NCBI GenBank assembly: GCA_000697335.1
Contig: JNEM01008304.1
Location: 1-34,898, forward strand
Length of the DNA stretch: 34,898 nucleotides
Source of the DNA: Conidiobolus incongruus B7586
Lineage: Eukaryota; Entomophthoromycota; Entomophthoromycetes; Entomophthorales; Conidiobolaceae
Direction: 5' to 3'
Part shown: in pieces, positions 22,441 through 34,250 of the stretch
How positions within the stretch are numbered: position 1 is the first letter of the stretch
How the letters are laid out: each line of letters starts with the position of its first letter
The notes under the pieces: generated by a model
What the model was told of the DNA's origin: nothing
Databases searched by the model: none
The model's input: the letters and a program-made list of their open reading frames with translations, nothing else
Translations under genes and position numbers: made by a program

Positions 22441-23395
22441 ATGATTAAAAAGGTATTTTATCCAAATCATATTTCTTAAATTAATTTTATTTGTATAATT
22501 ATCAATATATTAATAACTTTTAAAATAGGCTAAATTTTGGTTATCAGGTCATAAAGATACCGTTGAAGATTTTAAACTTTCCCCAGACAATTCATTCTTA
22601 GGTCCTAATCATATATTAACTGGTTCAAGTAATTTACAAAATTCAAATAGTGTAGGATATAAGTTAACAATATATATAGATGATAAAACCAGTAGACTAT
22701 TTGATATCAGGACTCAAAAGAATATTAGGGGTATTGTGGGACTGCCAGATTCTGTAATTATTAATTTATTATCATTTATACCATTATTATTAATAGCTGA
22801 TTTGCTAGGTATCAAGTGTATTATTCAACGGATCCAGTTCATTACCTTTTATTTATTTGAGTAGCGGCGATAAAGTAACATATATATTATGATTAAATAA
22901 TTTTTATTAATGGTTGATAGTTATTCGTGTATGATCTCAGAAACACCAATCTGATTTATAATAAACCTTTGCAAGTTTTAGAAGTCGGTGAAGAAGTTAA
23001 CAATGTACACTATATATATATCATTAAGATGAAATATTAAACATATTTTATTAGATGGTTTTAAATTATAATAATAATACTTTGGCAATTGTGAATGATA
23101 AGGGAGAGTTGAGAACTTTTAAATGTAGTGGGAATGGGTTGGAAGTTCAGGGAACTAGAAAAGTGCATGATATGGTAAATGAATAATTATAACAATATAT
23201 TCATTTATTAATATTCTATTAGATTGCTATGGATGTCAAATTTATTGGAGAGAAAACAACTCAAGGCATTTTAATATAATATAAAATATATCGAATTATA
23301 TTAATCATATATTTAGTGATAACCGGAGGCTATGACAACTATCTCAGAATTTGGGACCTCAACAAACCCAAACCTACTGAATCCTTCAATATGGG

Positions 23396-23438
<43 letters not shown>

Positions 23439-23963
23439 ATTAGTATCAAGCATATAAACTAAATTTACATTTTACTAGCTGAATACTACGACTTAGGTAA
23501 CAAATCCAACGGAGGAGTTCAACAGATGATCAATCCTCCATTCGTTAATAGCCTCCAACTCACCGGCGATACCAAGCAAATCTTCTGCGGATGTGGCGAT
23601 GGATCTATCAAAGTGTTCTACAAATACTTGCCTCCAAAGTCCCACAAGATAGAGTGGACATGTTACAACCTTGGTGAGGCCCACAATTATATGATCACAA
23701 ATTTGGAACTGATAGAGAAGAGTGATAAGAATGTGGTGGTGAGTTCTGGTAACGATGGTAAGGTAAAGATTTGGGAATTTGGTAAGAAATTGAGTCCCAA
23801 AAATGATCAGAATGGCACTTTGGTGCAGAATTTTGAGGTGGATCCAATTCGTAAGTTTAATTGTATGAGAGTTGTCGATACTGATGTGAGCGCTATTATG
23901 TGTTCGGGTGTTGCTAAGGACAATCGAAAAGAATTTGGTGTAGGATGGTTCGATTTGATTTAG
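22441..23963 (+). CDS. WD40 repeat protein, WDR53-like
   Basis: Nine exons: 22441-22452, 22529-22628, 22680-22753, 22809-22874, 22921-23004, 23055-23174, 23223-23265, 23317-23394 and 23479-23963. The eight introns are 46-84 nt; the seventh (23266-23316) has a GC donor, the rest GT-AG. Joined: 1062 nt, 353 residues, almost wholly WD40 beta-propeller. Recognisable blades include LSGHKDTV, TSRLFDIR, LFVYDLR, ITGGYDNYLRIWDL, GCGDGSIKVF and SSGNDGKVKIWEF. The order and spacing, and the phrase QMINPPFVNSLQL before the penultimate blade, match animal WDR53 (QLLNPALAHSISV), a proposed substrate receptor of CUL4-DDB1 ubiquitin ligases. Function in fungi is inferred only. The 12-nt first exon (MIKK) is the least certain part. 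Its 3' end converges on the MBOAT gene with 114 bp between the stops. Confidence 0.8.
23401..23436. repeat. (AT)18 microsatellite inside an intron
   Basis: Eighteen uninterrupted AT units within intron 8 (23395-23478) of the WD40 gene, making this the longest intron of that gene. Likely length-variable between isolates. Confidence 0.95.
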
Positions 23964-24077
23964 TTTAATATAGATGAATAGATTCTTTTTAGATTGTATT
24001 TAATAAAAATATTAAATTTTATTATATAATTTTACAAAATGTATATTTATTATCATAAAAATTAAAATACCTAATAA

Positions 24078-25637
24078 CTATTCAGTTTTTTTAAGATTTT
24101 CCTTAGATTCCTTAACTCTGAACTTGGGAATAAAAGGTTCTACAATTAGTCCTACAACTACAATGATGTGACCAATCCAGTACAAATTGTTATAGGTTTG
24201 GATGATTGGGGACAGTCTCAATAATGTAAAAGCTGTCAAAGCGTAGAAGAGAGCTCCAGTTGTATAGAGGTAGCAGTAAGTGTGGAGTAATACTTTGGTA
24301 ACAATATTCTTGTTCCATTGGGCAGTTAAACCTGCGAATTTCTTGGTGAGTTTGGTCTCCAATTCCATATCCAAAAATTCGAGGAAGAAACAGATGAAGT
24401 AGCCGGGCCAAATGCCGTGCCAAATGGCGAGGAAAATGAGGGCTCCCAAGGATGACAGTTGCTTGTTGTTGAGGAATCTGAGACGCTTGAAAATGTATTG
24501 CTTGACCCAGAAGTTGGTGTTGATATTGAAGGTGGCAATAATTTGAGAAAGAGCAGTAGCGGTTTCGAAGCCGTATGCGTTCAAATTGGTTAAACCGCCC
24601 CAGTCGGGATTGCCATTGTCGTCAGTACCGTTATAAGAAATTCCGGAGAGGATAACCGCGCCTTCATTGATGATCCAAGCACCCAAATACTATGAACAGT
24701 TAGAATTAATCTACGTATAACATAGAATAATAATTACCTTAGAAATGGAAGCTCTTCCATACATCCAAGTCCAGACCAATTTGTCGAAGTAAGACTTTTG
24801 AATGAATTCGGGAGATGAGAAAACGCTATAAGGATAGAGACCAGAGAGTACTTGGTAGACGCCCAAGTAGATGACACCCAACAAGAAGGATTTGATTGCA
24901 GCGCGATTACCACCACTGGGCAACTTACCATTTTCACCTACTGGCAAGTTCTTAAGTTGGATGAATTCTTTGTACAATTTGAAAGAAAATTGGGGACCAA
25001 CCAAGAAAGCGCTGAAGAAGTAGGTGTAACCCAACATTTCAATGAATGATGGCATCTTGACCAAAGCACAGTTACCACTGAATGAAACTGGAGTCTTGAC
25101 AACACCGCGGGGTGCTGTAGCAGCCTTGGGAGGTGCAGTTTCCTTAGGCTTTTCATTAGGTACATCCTTAACAGGCTTTTCATTAGCCTTTAATTGTTCG
25201 CCACCGTCCATAACATCGAAACCAAAACCCATCAAACGCAGGCACAAAACACAGTGAGGCATGGTCCAACTGACGTCGTAATCGCCCTGCATATTGGCTA
25301 GATATCCTCCCAATAAGTATGTCAAGTTGAACACGAACACGAGGCCATTGGCAACAAGACGCTGATTGGTAGCCACACCAATAGAGCACACGGCGTAGGT
25401 GAAGATGATACAAATCAAGGAGTGAATAATATCATTACCGTTGTAAAAGTAAGCCCAAGCCAAGCCACTTAAAGCCAAAAACAAACTTCTTTGAAACTCG
25501 CCTTTATCTTCGTTGTCAATAGGTCTCAAATACAGTATTCTGTAAATGTACGCTGTGGGATATCCTCCCAACAGTGTGAGTAACAGTTTTAGTGTAGGCA
25601 CTCCTAGTCCTGTAGCGTTACTTATAGCTTGAATCAT
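24078..25637 (-). CDS. ALE1: MBOAT lysophospholipid acyltransferase (ALE1/LPCAT type)
   Basis: Two exons on the minus strand, 25637-24738 and 24689-24078, split by a 48-nt GT-AG intron. Joined: 1512 nt, 503 residues. It transfers acyl chains from acyl-CoA to lysophospholipids in the ER (Lands cycle). It is a polytopic protein with about 8-11 hydrophobic segments. The acyltransferase signature is clear: FNINTNFWVKQY (354-365), with the conserved Asn region, and IWHGIWPGYF (389-398), with catalytic His391. The Ala/Lys/Pro/Glu-rich cytosolic linker near residues 152-185 matches the variable linker of the family. The C-terminus KKTE is a KKXX ER-retrieval signal, as in yeast Ale1-type enzymes. 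The first ATG at 25637 precedes the first membrane segment. The gene is shorter than yeast Ale1 (about 619) but usual for other fungi and animals. The symbol rests on family resemblance. Confidence 0.93.
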
Positions 25638-25687
25638 TTTTGTAGTGATCAGTTGATTATTAATTATTATTCTATATTACTATATTA

Positions 25688-25870
25688 TTATATTTTAATA
25701 TTTTTATAATGAATAGTTTTTAAGCTGATCAACTTGTCCATTATTTTAGGGTCAATTGCCAATTTATAGTAGTTTGTGAATTGAGCTGCACGTGGACCCA
25801 ATTTGCCCAATTGTTCGAATAGAGAGAATTGGGCGGTGATTGACAATCTTACCAAATTTTTTATACTCAA
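25688..25870 (-). CDS. Possible small protein or exon, unrecognised
   Basis: An open stretch of 60 codons on the minus strand, just upstream of the MBOAT gene on the same strand (50 bp gap). Its inner part (about 25720-25860) has coding-like composition, much richer in G+C than the surrounding DNA, and encodes an amphipathic sequence with LFEQLGKLGPRAAQF. There is no ATG at the start (the frame opens at TTG), so it would need an upstream exon or another start; several AG acceptors just upstream could serve. It may be the last exon of a small, perhaps mitochondrial, protein, or part of the MBOAT 5' leader. I do not recognise the family. Confidence 0.3.
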   Translation of the reverse strand: MSIKNLVRLSITAQFSLFEQLGKLGPRAAQFTNYYKLAIDPKIMDKLISLKTIHYKNIKI

Positions 25871-27177
25871 ATCAAGTATTGTCTATTCTCAATAAATTAT
25901 AGTTTGGAAATATACTCAAGATATTAAACGAATATATCTCTTAAAAGATATACCAAATAGTTAATATTGTTATATGTTTAAGAATTTTGTTGATAAATAT
26001 GGATTATTTTTTATTTTTATATATATTAACGTTAATTACATATTTTGAGAATTGATAATAAATTAGGTTCGTATAAAGATTTATGTGTAATAGATTATAA
26101 AACAGAGAAATTAGTTGCCATTGGAATTAATCGCTAGATAACTATTGCAATCGTCTAATAATATCAAAGATCAACTATTATTATATTGGTTTTAAACGAA
26201 CTCATATATTTAAAATTCTATTATTATTACTTATTGGCGTTTCAAATAATGTGTATTATAATTTTGTAATATTTTTAATGGTATCTAATATCTAGATTTT
26301 ATAAACCTAGCTACAAGAGTGGATTTTTCTAATTGTTTTGAAAACTTTGCGTATCAAGGAATTGTATTTATTGAATGATTTTAATGATTATTGAATTGGA
26401 AGTGGTCTTTATATTGAAATCATTTTAAAGATTATAACATGAAAGAATATGAAATTTCATTTTATTTTGTTTCCTTAAACATTGAATATTATGTAAATTA
26501 TAAAAACTAAATGAATAATCACTTTTATTACCAAAAATCTTTTAAATTTATTACCCAAAATCAATTTATATGATAATGGAAAATTGAATCTTATTCGGAA
26601 TAGATTGAATCGGTAAGTTTTCCCAATTCCAATTTTTCCGAGAATACATAAACAGACCATTTTCATTTGAAAATCAATTGAATTGATTGAGGAATTAAGG
26701 GTGGCTGTTAATTCTGGGACAGTTGATAAATATTAAGATAATGTTAGCTCTGATTTTATATATTATTATAAGAGTTAGTGTGAAGTTGTGAAGTTGTGGA
26801 ATTACGAGATACAAATTATACTGTTTGAGTTAAATCGCTTAATAAAAATATGAATAAAATAATTAATATGATTAAAAATTTGATTAATATATTTTTTTTG
26901 TAAATTTAATTATACCCGTGAATATTAGAAATGATAATAAAATTAAAAAAATTATGAAAATAAAAATTTAAAAGTATATAATTTGTTGTAAAACTGAAAT
27001 AGTATATAAAATAACAATATATATTTGTTTATACTGGAATTTGAAATGAAAACTTTAGAACAACTTTCAAAAGTATTAAAACACTAGATTAAGAAAATAT
27101 TGTATAATAAAAATTGTAATAATATCATAAAGGAATAAATTCTGATTTGGTTTGACAAAAATAAATTGTAATCAAAA
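25871..27177. other. AT-rich intergenic region
   Basis: 1.3 kb without a supported gene. A short minus-strand frame at 26475-26666 has no family features and the composition of non-coding DNA. A slightly G+C-richer patch at 26690-26790 is unexplained. Confidence 0.5.
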
Positions 27178-27249
27178 TAGCAGCGAGAGGTTTCGATCCT
27201 CCGACCTCGGGGTTATGAGCCCCGCGCGCTTCCTCTGCGCTACGCTGCT
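27178..27249 (-). tRNA. Initiator tRNA-Met (anticodon CAU)
   Basis: A 72-nt cloverleaf on the minus strand without intron. It shows the eukaryotic initiator marks: A1-U72 closing pair (AGCAGCG/CGCTGCT), short D-loop AGAGGAA, a GGGG/CCCC-rich anticodon stem around CTCATAA, and T-loop ATCGAAA instead of TTCGAAN. A TTTT run directly follows the 3' end on the minus strand and fits a Pol III stop. Confidence 0.96.
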
Positions 27250-28448
27250 TATTTTTCATCTTCATTTAATTAAATTCATATCAGATAAAAGAAAAAAGTT
27301 CACTCATTATCAAATTCCAATACTTTTTTTTAATCTCATTCTTATTCTAAATTCCTTCAAATCCTAATTATTTTATAAATTATTCATTCTCTAGTATAAT
27401 AACAATTTTGTCCTCCTTGAATCAAATTCATTAACCCAATATTTATATACTTATTTCTAATATTTCATATATTTAATAATTTTAAAAAAAATCATCTAAT
27501 TATCTACTAATATTTTATATAAATATTCAACAGGAAATAATCAAAATTTTAATTTATTTGCAATATTTTTTGAACTTAGACAATTATTTTACAATATAAA
27601 AGTTATTATAGTTTAATTTATTATCAGTACTCAATAATACGATTATTATATAATTTTTATTGTTATTGAATATGCTTTGATTATATTGTATTCATTTATA
27701 AATAAAATAGCCCAATTTTACATTATTACCAAAAATTAAAAAATATAATGATCTTTTGAATTTTCAATATTAGATTTATTAATAATATAGGGTATAATAA
27801 TTCTTATCAATAACAAATATTAATTGATTCATTTCCTCGTTTTTGTATAGTTATAGTTATTAATTAGTCAACAGATTTAAATTATGTAACATTTTATTTA
27901 AAGATATGACGTTTCAAAAAATTTCATAAAATTTATGAACAAATTAAATTGATTACAATAATAAGATATTTTATATTTTATATATTTGTGATGTTAATAT
28001 TATGATTTTAAAGTTCAAAAAAAAATAATTATTGCTATTTCTATATATTGAAATGAATTGGATCTACATCATCCTTTTAATATCCAAATCTAATTCATCT
28101 TTAAAATATTAAAAAATCTGGAGCCCTATCGATATATAGAATAGTATTAGATATAATATAGCACCATAAAAAACATATTTGGTAATAATATAACTAAAAA
28201 GAGATTATGGCAATAGTATAAATAGAAAATTAGAAGGTATTCTTAAAACAATTAAGACAACCCATTTAGCAATTCATCAGTCTTATCAAGTTTCAAAGTG
28301 ACTACTTTTATTTAGTCAAAATTAATAGATATTTAACCCTTAATTGTAATTCTCAAATAATTAATTTCTTTTATTGCTTTTTCACTACTTTTCTTTTATT
28401 CAATATTATTATAAGGTTTGTTATTATTAATAAATAATTAATTTTAAT
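27250..28448. other. AT-rich intergenic region, promoter side of the CaM kinase
   Basis: 1.2 kb with no gene or RNA recognised. It holds the upstream regions of both the initiator tRNA (minus) and the kinase gene (plus). No clear regulatory consensus was found. Confidence 0.5.
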
Positions 28449-29832
28449 ATGAGTGTTCCTCTAGCTCCTTGCAAGTATCGAACTGGCAAAACTTTGGGTC
28501 AAGGTACTTATGCCGTTGTTAAAGGTAATTTCTCTTTAATTTACCATATGTCATTTTACTAATTCAAAGCTCTTATATTATTTAGAAGTTTTTCACGTAA
28601 TACAAATAATATTAATCAATATTATTCTATATGAATTTACTTATAATTATTTATCAATTTAGATTGAAACTGGCGCCAAGTATGCGGCCAAAGTTTTAAA
28701 TAAAAAATTAATGCGTGGAAGGGAGCATATGGCAAGAAATGAGATTAATGTATTGACTAAAGTATCTAAAGGTCATCCTAATATTATTACTTTGGTAGAC
28801 TATTTTGAAACGACTAATAACTGTAAGTTATTTTTTATTTTGGCTTAACATTTTATTAATTAGTTGAAGTGTACTTGGTTATGGAATTAGCTACTGGTGG
28901 TGAGCTATTTGATAGAATTTGCATTTTGGGTAGTTTTTACGAGGATAAAGCTGCTGAATTGGTAAAAACTATTGTTACTGCTGTTGCTTATTTACATAAG
29001 GAGGGTATTGTTCATAGAGGTATTTAATAATAATAATATTATTATTATTATTATATCATTTTTAGTAACTTTTTTTAATAATTAATTTTGAATTTTAGAT
29101 TTAAAGGTAATTCATTATTCATTTTAAAACCACTAAATTATATATGATTATTAAATATCCAATTAGCCTGAAAATTTACTATTTCAAACTGATGAAGAAG
29201 ACTCGCCATTATTGATTGCTGATTTTGGATTGTCTCGAGTTATTGATCCTGAGCAATTTTATATGTTAACAACCACTTGTGGTACTCCAGGATATATGGC
29301 ACCAGAAATTTATTTGAAGAAGGGACATGGTCAACCTGTGTAAGTTTAATCTCATTTTCATTATCTTTTTTGGTTAATATTTGAATGAAATTATGTTAGT
29401 GATATGTGGGCCATTGGCGTAATTACCTACTTTTTACTCAATGGATCACCTCCATTTGATCACCCAACCGAACCTGATCAGCTTCAGGCAATTATTAATG
29501 CTAAATATTCCTTTACACCCAAGGAATACTGGGATCCTATCTCGTCCAATGCAAAAGATTTTATATCCAAATGTTTGGTAGCCAATCCGGAAAAGCGCAT
29601 GACTGCTGAAGAGGCATTGAAACATCCTTGGCTCAAGGAACCTGGAGAACGTAAGGACGAAGCACCTACCCAAGACTTATTACCCAATGTACGTCGCAAG
29701 CTCAGCACAAGAAAGAAGTCGCTCAAGAAGGTAGTCAATGCTGTGCGCACAGTGAATTATATGAAACAAATCCAAGAGGCTATGCCACTCGAAGAAGATA
29801 TCACTAATCAGGACGTACTTCACGCACACTAA
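28449..29832 (+). CDS. Ca2+/calmodulin-dependent protein kinase (CMK/CaMKI type)
   Basis: Seven exons: 28449-28524, 28586-28596 (11 nt), 28663-28822, 28870-29019, 29099-29106 (8 nt), 29167-29339 and 29400-29832. Introns are 60-79 nt except intron 3 (47 nt), all GT-AG. Joined: 1011 nt, 336 residues, a Ser/Thr kinase with every catalytic element: glycine loop GQGTYAVV (17-24), Lys39 in YAAKVL, HRDLKPEN (131-138), DFG (154-156), activation-loop TTTCGTPGYMAPE (170-182), whose Thr171 corresponds to the CaMKK target of CaMKI, and DMWAIGV. A basic C-terminal helix (about residues 290-318, with RRKLSTRKKSLKKVV) fits the autoinhibitory and calmodulin-binding region. The acceptor at 28869 gives the family sequence NNLYLVMEL; an in-frame acceptor six bases earlier (28863) would insert two residues. 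Slightly short for fungal CMK proteins (about 350-450) because the C-terminal tail is brief. Confidence 0.92.
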
Positions 29833-30193
29833 TATTACGACGATCTATTTGCAATAATACCATCTCATTATTTTTCTAGCTTCTGTTACAATAACAATAT
29901 CTCAAATAATATTGATTTTATATTACAAGTTTCTTAATACAATAGTGAATCAATGCTAAATAAGATGATAAAGCAATTTGATGTAATCTTCAGATGTATA
30001 GCTGATAGATAAATTTTGAATTTTTTTTTAATTTGGAGTATATATGCATTGCCTATTGATTATAAATTAACGCTCATATTAAAATTTATAAATGATATGA
30101 CAGAAACGTATAGAGTTCGAGATGAAAATATTGTAATATTGGCTAGGTGAAAAATAATATCGTATCTAATATTACCTTTCGTTTTTTATTCAA
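29833..30193. other. Spacer between kinase gene and tRNA-Ser
   Basis: About 360 bp containing the 3' end of the kinase transcript and AT-rich DNA. Nothing else was seen. Confidence 0.55.
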
Positions 30194-30275
30194 GACACTT
30201 TGGCGGAGTGGTTAACGCGGCGCCCTGCTAAGGCGTTTCCCTTTGGGAGCACAGGTTCGAATCCTGTAGGTGTCG
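30194..30275 (+). tRNA. tRNA-Ser (anticodon GCU)
   Basis: An 82-nt class II tRNA without intron. The acceptor stem GACACTT pairs with AGGTGTC; the D-arm region GCGGAGTGGTTAACGC, anticodon stem GCGCC/GGCGT around CTGCTAA (GCU, reads AGC/AGU), long variable arm TTCCCTTTGGGAGC and T-arm ACAGG-TTCGAAT-CCTGT are all present. The discriminator is G, as required for serine. A TTTT run about 8 bases downstream fits a Pol III stop. Confidence 0.96.
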
Positions 30276-32429
30276 AGCATCCTTTTCACATAATCATTTC
30301 CATTTTTTATAATTTTTCTCATCTTTAATTTTACTTGCTCTTATTATTTACTCTTTACCCCAGTTTTAAAATCAACAATTTATAAATTTATCATTTCACC
30401 CTCTCCCTTCATATTTTTATTTTGTCAATCTAGGAAATTCAGGTGTTTATAAATTCAATATGACTTATTTTTAGATTATTATTAAATTTTTGAAATGTTT
30501 ATAAAAGCATGCAATTTTTTTCATGATATTGATGATTGAATATTTACTACCTTTTATAAATTGTTAAAAACAATAGTCAAATAGCTGTGAAATTTGATTA
30601 TGTTTATTGATTGTGAAATTTTATTTGTACTTTTATAAACTCACAGTTATTTTTATTCTGAAAAATTTTATTAAAAATAGATTTTGATTATTTTGAATTT
30701 TATTATTATAATTGAAATGAATTGAATAATAAAATACACAAATTCTAAAATTTATATTCATATATATCCCATTATTATGTCATGTTTTGTATTCTTTTGG
30801 ATAAACATATTAAAATTAATATTGAAAATACTTCTGTTGGCATTAAAGAGTGATTGATTAATATTTTGCACTGTATATAATCTTAACATTATATTAATCT
30901 ATGAAAGCAAACTTAAATAATATATTGTGTAAATTACTAGGAATATTCATTGTTTTATTATTGTATTTAGGTTAATTTTATAAAAATATTATTTGTGAAT
31001 TAATAAAAATAAAAAAATTAATCCACTTTTTGTTATTATATTTTTGCGAAAGCGCTATTTAAACAGAACTACATCAATTATAACTATACTATTTAATAAA
31101 TAATTAACTAGAATATTACATAATATTGTATTCTTTACTATTCAATATGTTATTTACCCAATACATTTTATAGATTTCAAGAATATGGTTGATAAGATTG
31201 AATTAAAATGATGCAGCTATTTGAATATATTTCAATCCATTTAGAGTTTGAAAAATATATATATATAATATTTCGAAACTCAAAAATATTCATTATGACA
31301 AATGAACTGAATTTGATAATAAATGAGTACTGATAAAATAATATTTGATCAAGCAATTTAATAATAAACTATAAGTATTAGTCAATTATAAAGATTCAAA
31401 TTACTAGTAAAATTTTTTTAAAATTAATATTTTGAATTAAAAAAATTAATATTATAGAAGATAATATTTTTTTATTTTAAATACAAAAATTTTAATTATT
31501 TATATGTTATTTTTCGAATTGTTTAAATATTATAATTTTACAAAATCACTAAATTATAAAATATTTATATTTAAGTTTATAAAATATATCAATTTGAGTC
31601 ATATAAAGTATTCATTATATTGCGCTGAGAAATATAAGAAATTTATAGTAAAATTAAAATATTGTTAAATGTTTAATTTATTACTGTTTTATATATTAGT
31701 TGATGAATAAATATCAGTATTTATGATTCATAACCATTTGAATTATTATTAACGAATATGAGTCAAGTTGATGGATATGATTTTTGAAATTTATTAATTG
31801 AAAATTATCAGATTGATAAAATCAATTTCAAATATTGGATGAAATCATTGTTTTTTTTCCCAATAGTTTGTGTGATAAATCGAAATGAATATTATAAGGA
31901 TTCAAATAAATTTGATTACCTATTTTGGTAATTTAATTACTATTCTCAAATACATTTTAATTATATAATACAAATTACTAATTTTGAAAATGTGATAATA
32001 AAAGTGAGTATCAGTAATAGTTTATAATTCCTTTTATTATATATAACTTATATAAATTTTAGAGATTAAATTGAAATATAATTTAATTTATCTTTTATTT
32101 AATTTTTGTTGCAAGTTCTGATAATTACCATATATAAAATATAAAAATATTTTGTTTTACTGAATTTAGAATTTTAAAAAATCCCCAAATTATATCATTC
32201 TTTTTTAATTCATTAAAATACAGTTATATAAATTATATTACAGGTATAGTTAAAAATAATTATTAGTAAAAATTTAAGGGTAAGAATATTTACTTGGTTA
32301 AATTTGCTATTCGCATTACACTTTATACTTTCAATTATTGAAATAACTTAATGGAATTGGTAAAATTCAATCATGAGAACCAATAAAATCAAAGTAATGA
32401 GGGAAGATATAGCCAAACATCACTAAATA

Positions 32430-32436
32430 TGAGTCA
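32430..32436. promoter_or_regulatory. Gcn4/CPC1-type site TGAGTCA
   Basis: An exact match to the bZIP general amino-acid control site TGA(C/G)TCA, 441 bp before the homocitrate synthase ATG. Lysine biosynthetic genes are known targets of Gcn4/CPC1 in fungi. Confidence 0.5.
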
Positions 32437-32548
32437 TGCAATGTAAGCAATTTCATTTTTTTAATTCGAATTTTTTGGAGGATTTTCATATTTTTTCAAG
32501 TTAATTGATAGCCAAATTTATGATTTATGTACATTCCATCACCAAACC

Positions 32549-32555
32549 TGACTCA
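32549..32555. promoter_or_regulatory. Gcn4/CPC1-type site TGACTCA
   Basis: The canonical Gcn4 heptamer, 322 bp before the homocitrate synthase ATG and in a G+C-richer promoter patch. This is the better placed of the two promoter sites. Confidence 0.6.
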
Positions 32556-32617
32556 CCTCTCATCATCTTTTCACCAAATCTTGAATTATTAAATTAATTG
32601 GATAAATCTCAAACGAT

Positions 32618-32666
32618 CCAATAAGAAACTGAGTTTGAAAGTCACCAGGGTTCACTACTATCCAAT
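32618..32666 (+). promoter_or_regulatory. Two CCAAT boxes
   Basis: CCAAT at 32618-32622 and 32662-32666, both in plus orientation, about 205-255 bp before the start codon. They suit binding by the HAP/CBC complex, which commonly acts at metabolic promoters in fungi. Confidence 0.4.
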
Positions 32667-32770
32667 CAAATATCACGACTATATTAATCTAACAAAATTT
32701 TAAACTGAATAAAATTAAATATTCTAGGTGTCAGAATGAATGAATAAAAGCCATAATATTTATCAAGCGG

Positions 32771-32778
32771 TATAAAAG
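32771..32778 (+). promoter_or_regulatory. TATA box of homocitrate synthase gene
   Basis: TATAAAAG, a strong TATA consensus set in a locally G+C-richer context and exactly 100 bp before the ATG at 32871, a normal TATA-to-start distance in fungi. Confidence 0.6.
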
Positions 32779-32870
32779 GAGTTCAATTCCTTGTAAGTAA
32801 TTCTTTTGTAGAATATTGATATACAATTATTTCATTTTATACATATATTTATTCACTGTAATTTATTAAC

Positions 32871-34250
<1,380 letters not shown>

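Larger units (their letters stand above)
30276..32870. other. Long AT-rich intergenic region upstream of homocitrate synthase
   Basis: 2.6 kb without a gene. The last 450 bp are promoter-like and richer in G+C, and hold the Gcn4-type sites, CCAAT boxes and a TATA box listed separately. The rest is uniformly AT-rich. Confidence 0.55.

Noticed and set aside
26475-26666. 63-codon minus-strand frame
   Set aside because: Composition like the flanking non-coding DNA, no motif, no plausible partner exon.
27152-27367. Plus-strand open frame across the initiator tRNA
   Set aside because: It is an antisense reading through a tRNA gene.
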